Part shown: in pieces, positions 58,561 to 64,000 of the stretch
How positions within the stretch are numbered: position 1 is the first letter of the stretch
Layout: each line of letters starts with the position of its first letter
The notes under the pieces: model-generated
Databases searched by the model: none
The model's input: the letters and a program-made list of their open reading frames with translations, nothing else
Told to the model about the DNA's origin: nothing
Made by a program: the position numbers and the translations under genes
Assembly: GCA_025200525.1 (NCBI GenBank)
Contig: CM045762.1
Location: 28,493,600 to 28,557,599, forward strand
Length of the DNA: 64,000 nt
Direction of reading: 5' to 3'
Source of the DNA: Camellia lanceoleosa
Taxonomy: Eukaryota > Streptophyta > Magnoliopsida > Ericales > Theaceae

Positions 58561-59490
58561 GGTTTTGATGTACGGGTATTTAACTACAGAGACAGGATAT
58601 TCCTAAGGGCTCTAGGGACCTCGGCTTGAGCCTAGGGTATGAATTGGTAAATTTGTTTCAGTTTTTCCTAAAAAGATGAAAGTCCTACAGACAAATCCCA
58701 AACCTAGATCTACGATGAACGAGTAGGGAAGGCAAAAATCTGGAAAAACAGAAAGGCAAAAGCGGAGCTTCAGATTCAAAGATACAAAGGATGGAAGATC
58801 ATAGATGCAACAGTGCAAGTGTTTATGACATGTATGAAACCATAAAACAGGGTAAATTCAATTGAGTGATTCACAGAATTGAATGATGGAACAGAATAAA
58901 GCGAACAAGAAATTCTAAAAGTAATCAAGAACTGAGAAAAGAAGGGAAGCTGGCTTACCAGAAAAGGTGAAAGCCGGAATGAGCTACGCCGAGGTCAGAT
59001 GGCGGACGCTATAGTGGCGAAAGCTTCGCAGGGATGGCGGATGCGAGACAGTAGCAGAATCAAGAGCTTTGAGCAAATAGCGGATTCAAAGAAAGAATTT
59101 TAGAGAGAGAAAGTATAGAGTATTCAAAATGCAAAAGTGAAGCGAAGGAGAGAGAGGCAAATGTTTTGTCCAAAAAGTGAAACGGCGGCAAAATGGAGAT
59201 CATTAAATGCGCCTAGGTTAACGCACGCGTCAGGCGGCGCAGGCAGGGAAAAGACGGGCTTGCAGGCGCGTCGCCAGCACGGGCCAATAAGGGAAAAACG
59301 CGTCAATGGAACGGTTGAAAAATGGTGCATGACAGCTCATGCGCACAGTAAGATTGATCTGAATTCTTGTTCTTGGATGAAGACATGTCGGCTTGAAATG
59401 AATGATCTCGGCTAGAAAGTTCTTTGGCCGATGTACGAGAAAAAGTTCGAAGATAGGTTCCATCACCTCAGAATGCCGAGGTAATAGAAC
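58561..59490 (-). promoter_or_regulatory. Presumed promoter/leader of the antisense gene
   Basis: On the - strand a GTAAGC donor at about 58957 and a CTGTCTCTGTAG acceptor at about 58585 suggest a leader intron ending about 25 bases before the ATG. The region between this and the 3' LTR has no open frame of note and is the expected site of an antisense promoter. No TATA box was identified with confidence. Confidence 0.35.
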
Positions 59491-59502
59491 CTAGGGGGCA
59501 GT
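59491..59502 (+). other. Gypsy polypurine tract
   Basis: AGGGGGCAG lies immediately before the 3' LTR, at the expected position for plus-strand priming. Confidence 0.75.
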
Positions 59503-60041
59503 TGTGGGGATGTATTTTCTGAGTACCAACACGTGGCCGAGGTGACACCGAAGTGTCAGCCGAGATCCCATGTGTCATGGTAGTTATGCCGAGGTTATCT
59601 CGGAGTTGCCGAGGTTACCTCCGAGGATATCGGAATCCAAGATGATAAGATAAGGGACAAGAGTCCTAGAATGAAGAAAGATTTCAAGATGGATAAGGAT
59701 AGTATTCTTAGGGAGTCTATCCTTATCTCTTGAAGAGTCCAAAGTAGATCCGGAATTGGAGTCCATAGAAGTGAGACTTCTAATGGGATTGGGAGACAGT
59801 TAAGCTATAAAAGAAGGGCACCCCCGGCGGGTCTAAGGTATGCAGTTCATAGTCTTGAGCAATTATTTTAGCACTTGTTGTCTTAGAGAGATACTGACTT
59901 AATCGTCGGAGTGCCCCCGGGTGGAAGAACCACCGCCGGAGCCTTTTCTTTCTGTGCAGATTGCAGGGTGCTATCTATTCTGCCAGTGTTCTGCGGTTGA
60001 ACCACTAAGGAGGGCAGTGTGATCGGAATTTATCTCACACA
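59503..60041 (+). repeat. Gypsy 3' LTR
   Basis: 539 bp, differing from the 5' LTR at six transitions by my count. Same TG...CA ends and TATAAAAG box. Confidence 0.95.
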
Positions 60042-60046
60042 ATAAT

Positions 60047-60110
60047 TAATCGATTGTTAATTTAATATAAATGGGTATCATCATCATCAAGAATCAATGA
60101 AGCTTAATAA
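60047..60110 (+). repeat. Duplicated noncoding block, copy 1 (right end)
   Basis: It continues the copy broken by the gypsy insertion, through GGGTATCATCATCATCAAG, and matches 63875-63932. Confidence 0.7.
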
Positions 60111-60144
60111 ATGGTTATGTTGAGAAGTTGATTAAAAATTAAGG

Positions 60145-60330
60145 TCTTGTTTGGCATAAATTAAAAAAATCAAAAAGTTACTATCTAATTTAAGTCATAT
60201 CATCTTATTTAAGTCATATCACCTCTCTACCAAATCACTTCAAACACAATTCATACCTAATCTATATTTCATAAAAAGTTAAAAAGTACACTTATTTAGA
60301 TCATTCCAAACAATTCCAAATTTTTAACTT
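60145..60330. mobile_element. Tourist-like MITE remnant
   Basis: A GGTCTTGTTTGGCATAA left end is followed by TAAGTCATATCATCTTATTT, as in the segment inserted at 9341-9480. The right end is degenerate (CATTCCAAACAATTCC). Confidence 0.4.
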
Positions 60331-60449
60331 TTTAAATTTTTTAAAAAATATATAAATAATAAAAAAATAATATAACTTAAAATAAATTAAAAATTAAATT
60401 GAAGAGGGTCTGTCACCAGACAAAGCAACAAACTGCGGTTTTCCAATTT

Positions 60450-60740
60450 CAACTCTATTTTGGAAAGTGAGTTATAATTTATTTTTTAGATTAAAATTTC
60501 TCTTTTTTTTTTTCATAAAAAAGTTGTTTATAAGCTATTTATAAATAATTTTTTATCAAAAAATTAATTATAACCATCTTCTCAAAGGCCTATTTTGGAA
60601 AGTTGGTAATAATCAGCTTTTTGATAAAAAAACTGCTTATAAGCAGCTTTTTTGTGAGAGAGGGAGTTGGTAATAATCTGAAAATCAAATTATTACCATG
60701 TTCCCAAAAGAGCCCAAAATAATTCAAAAAAAACCTCGTT
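60450..60740. mobile_element. Two adjacent inverted-repeat MITEs
   Basis: At 60588-60725 GGCCTATTTTGGAAAGTTGG and the inverted GGCTCTTTTGGGAACATGG frame a short element. A related, more decayed unit lies at 60450-60592. Both share a (G/T)CTATTTTGGAAAG start. Confidence 0.5.
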
Positions 60741-61251
60741 AAAAAAATACAAAATGAAAATAATCTCTCCTTTTCCCTCTCTCTAACTTTCAATAGTCTT
60801 TTGGCGGTCGCATTTAATGCTATCTTTTAAGAAACCACACGTGTTGCACATGGTGCTCTCTGATATATGAGTAATTATTCAATAAATCTGTTGTCACATA
60901 ATTTTTGTCCCAAATTTTTTTATAAAATTTTATTTCATAGAAGTTAAAAAAAAAAATTGAATATTAACGAACAAATTTCACTTTTTTAATACGAAAGGAC
61001 AGGATTTAATATATTACATATCTGATAATAAGTCTTTTAATAATGTAAATTAAAGTACAAAATAAATCTTAAAATGAATAAAGAGAGTATCAATGCAAGG
61101 AGGATACAAGTCTTCACATAGGAAGAAAAAATAAATCTCCATGTAAGAAAGTGAAAATCTCCATGAAATGAGGAACTCTCAACATAGAGAGATATTATTG
61201 CAACAACAAAAAAAAATCATCAAGAAGCAAACGATACCAATCACTGTCACA

Positions 61252-61552
61252 GGGCTATTTGGGAAGGTGGTAAAAATCAACTTTTTTGCTTTTAATCAAG
61301 ATTTTTTAGAGTGATTTGAGAAATTGGTAAAAAGTTACTTTTTTTTTTATGATTAATATTTATTTAGGCTGTCACATCACACTAAAATGACTAAAATACC
61401 CTCACTCAACTTAAAAAATTACATTTTAACCATTTATACAAAATATAAAATTTGAGGGTAATTACGTAATTTTTCAACCTAATTTTTGCACTCTCCAAAT
61501 GAACAAAAAAACGCAGCCTGGCGTTTTTCTCTATTCCCAAAAGTGGCCACAA
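61252..61552. mobile_element. Related inverted-repeat MITE
   Basis: GGGCTATTTGGGAAGGTGGT at the left pairs loosely with the inverted right end near CCCAAAAGTGGCC. It resembles the family at 60588. Noncoding. Confidence 0.4.
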
Positions 61553-61782
61553 TCTATTTATACAATCGATAGTTTCGGTATTTTAATTCCCGCTTCTATG
61601 CTACAAAATAAAACATTTTAGATTTGAGGTGGTCGCCTAGCATATAATAACGCATTTAGTAGTATCAGATCTGAATCATGAATCAGATCTAAGACTAGAT
61701 CTGAAAACTTTTTCAATGACAAGCTGATAATAGACAAAAGAGAAACAGTAATGGTTAGTATCGTAATAGAAACTGTAGGAGA

Positions 61783-63932
61783 AGACACATATTAAGGTTA
61801 AAACATATATTTTATTGTAAAAACATAAAAATATTATTTTTCATTAATACAATTAATAGATTATTGATAAAAATTTTAAAAAATGCTATGCAAATTTAAA
61901 AATCTTAAAAGAGTAGTGTAATATTTCTATCCAATTGGTGAAGGACAAATTTCTATTAGTATGCCTCTAGGAATCTTTGGTACTTCAAACTTCATGATTG
62001 TGAAAAGTATTGTAATTTAAAAAAGTGTAGTAGTAAATTATATAACTTTGACATAATTAAAGAGACCTCTCTTTCAATAAAATTAAAGCGACTAAAGACA
62101 CATGTGATATAAATAATCAAATACAAATAATCAAGAATAACATATATAAGTTTAAAGATGAAAAAATATTGTTTGGTTTTGTTTTTCAAAAAATAATTTT
62201 TAGAAAATTTTACTTTTTTATTTTTTGTATTTTAATGTTTTCGATGATTTTTTTTAAATATTTTAAGTACTTTTTTTTAAATTTTTAGACACACCTAATA
62301 TAAATACACTTAAAAAGTATAATATTTATGAAAAAAATTTAAAAAATACACTAAATACCAAAAAATATAAAAATATATAAAAATTCAGTACATTTTTCGT
62401 ATTTTTATGTATTTATTAATTTAAAAAATATTTTTCACAAATATTTTACTATTTAGATACATCTAAATAAGGTACATTTAAAAAAATTTAAAAATTACTT
62501 AAAATTAAAAAAATATTCACTAAAAACAAAAAAAACTCAATTTAAAAAAAAATAAATTCAAAAAACTGAAACCAACCACATTTATTGATTAATTTTTTAT
62601 CACTACCACCAATGAATGATTGATAATAAATAAATAAAATATTATGTAAATTAAAACTAAAAAAAGTAAAAAGCTAATAAGATAAAAAGACAAAAAGAAA
62701 TAAAAAAGACAAATTATGTCCACAAAAGGCAAAATGGACTAAAAAGTCACAAAAAGATTGACTAAAAAGTCAATAAGTTAATGTCACATTAAAAGCATAA
62801 TTATTTTATTTTTTTACTTACAAAAGTTAAAAAAGTCAGAAAACTTATTTCAAGCGAAACTTTTTAACCCCAGACTAAAATAGTTGAAAAGTCAAAAAGC
62901 AAACTCACATTTCAAATAGAAGCTATAATTATATTTCTTCCCAATTGGTGGAGGAAGATTTTCTAAGTTATAATAGTTAATAGGATAAAATATCCTATTC
63001 CAATTATAATTATTCTATTTTTTCTCCCACAATCATTAAATCAATTACAAAAAAATTAAAAATTATTCTAAATATTTTTTTTAATCCGGCTAAAATAATC
63101 AAATAAATAAAAAATGAAGTTAAAAAAAGTTGTCAGTATGTCCCTATGAATCTTTGGTAGTTCCAACTTCATGATGGTGTAAATTGTTTTTTTTAAAAAA
63201 AAATTGATAAAAATATAATAAATCTTATAATTTAAAAATAATTATAGTGACTTTTCTTTTAGTAAGTTTTAAAGTTTTCAAAACTGATTCGGATGGTGTG
63301 GAAAGACAAAAATAAATAAGGTAAAATATATATTTCAGTATAAAATATATGACAATATTCATTGTGTTTGGTTTCAATTATTTTGAGTCAATTCTTAGAA
63401 ATTGAGTTTTTTATTTTTCGTTTCTTTTTATTTTTGATGAATATTTTTAAATTTTAAGCATTTTTTTTATTTTTTTATGTACCTTACTTAGATATATCTA
63501 AAAGGTAAAATATTTGTAAAACAATATTTTAAAAAATAAATAAATATACAAAAATATAAATAAATACATTGAATTTTTGTATTTTTTGTATTTAGGAAAT
63601 TTTTTATAAATTTTTTCACAAATATTATATTTTTTAAGTGTCTTTATATTAGATGTATCAATGAAAACAAAAAAAGACAAAAATAAAAAGTTTCAATTTT
63701 TTGAAAAGTGAATTCAGAAAATCCAAACCAAACAAGCTAATTATTATTTTTATCTATATAACTATAAATTATTGATAAAAATAAGGCTAACAATATGTGA
63801 ATTAAAAATTTAAAGACACTCAATATAATTATATTAAAATTATAAAATTTAATATAATTTACCCAATAAATAATAATTAATCCATTGTTAATTTAATATG
63901 AATAAGAATGGGTATCATCATCAAGAATCAAT
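61783..63932 (+). repeat. Duplicated noncoding block, copy 2 (holds the empty gypsy site)
   Basis: It aligns in order with 47964-49059 plus 60047-60110. It lacks the gypsy element: the joint reads AATAAATAATAATTAATCC near 63870. It carries three extra AT-rich insertions (about 62165-62580, 62655-62930 and 63361-63735) that look like MITEs with AACCA/TGGTT-type or AAAGTC-rich ends. No genes were seen. Confidence 0.8.
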
Positions 63933-64000
63933 GGCGCTTTGTTTTGAAAAGTTGGTCTTTTTATTTTTATTTTTTTTAAACAATATATAAAAAATAATAA

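Larger units (their letters stand above)
49060..60041 (+). mobile_element. Ty3/gypsy LTR retrotransposon (Tat-type, with antisense gene), 10,982 bp
   Basis: LTRs 49060-49598 and 59503-60041 have equal length and six differences by eye. The 5-bp target duplication ATAAT is perfect (49055-49059 and 60042-60046), and the paralogous block near 63870 shows the uninterrupted site. Order on +: LTR, primer site, gag, protease, RT, RNase H, second RNase H, integrase, tandem repeats; then a spliced gene on -, polypurine tract, LTR. Dual RNase H and antisense ORFs are typical of Tat/Ogre-like elements. Frameshifts and stops break gag-pol. Confidence 0.95.

Noticed and set aside
60590..63680. Small - strand frames of 60-67 codons at the right edge
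   Set aside because: They are phenylalanine/lysine-rich products of AT-rich repeats, with no domain.

Overview
This window is nuclear DNA from a flowering plant, very probably a eudicot. It is AT-rich, has long GT-AG introns, and carries Ty1/copia and Ty3/gypsy retrotransposons of plant type plus many small DNA-transposon relics. I cannot name the species. Only one convincing host gene is present. It is a 20-exon STE20-family (germinal-centre-kinase III / MAP4K-alpha-like) protein kinase on the + strand, coding from 13953 to 28434 for 696 residues. I assembled all exons by hand from splice sites and reading phase, and the frame stays open throughout.

Layout. 1-13160 is gene-poor and is a patchwork of nested inverted-repeat elements: hAT-, Tourist-, Stowaway- and Mutator-like. 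One of these (about 2751-6144) has very long inverted arms around a truncated, reverse-oriented histone H2B fragment and a second, unidentified first-exon fragment. 13230-28434 holds the kinase gene, whose introns carry at least four more DNA elements, two with clear target-site duplications. 28435-30183 holds the 3' flank, an inverted-repeat element and two 63-bp tandem duplications. 30184-37337 is a complete but decayed Ty1/copia element on the - strand. 37338-39634 has foldback elements. 39635-45016 is a second, shorter decayed copia element on the - strand. 45047-47177 is an unclassified repeat with a dense cluster of CTCGAG motifs. 47964-60110 and 61783-63932 are two copies of one noncoding repeat block. 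The first copy is split by a young Ty3/gypsy element (49060-60041) and the second keeps the empty target site.

The gypsy element is the most interesting object. Its two 539-bp LTRs differ at only six positions by my count, all transitions. It has a tRNA-type primer site and a polypurine tract. It encodes gag, protease, reverse transcriptase, two RNase H domains (the second of dual-RNase-H Tat type) and integrase. It also has a 62-bp tandem array and, on the opposite strand, a spliced accessory gene (56162-58560) resembling the 'putative gypsy type transposon' proteins. Despite its youth, both strands carry frameshifts and stops, which suggests it was moved by proteins supplied by relatives.

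No tRNA, rRNA or CRISPR array was recognised. Coordinates of repeat edges are estimates by eye; splice-site and LTR coordinates were counted from the numbered sequence.
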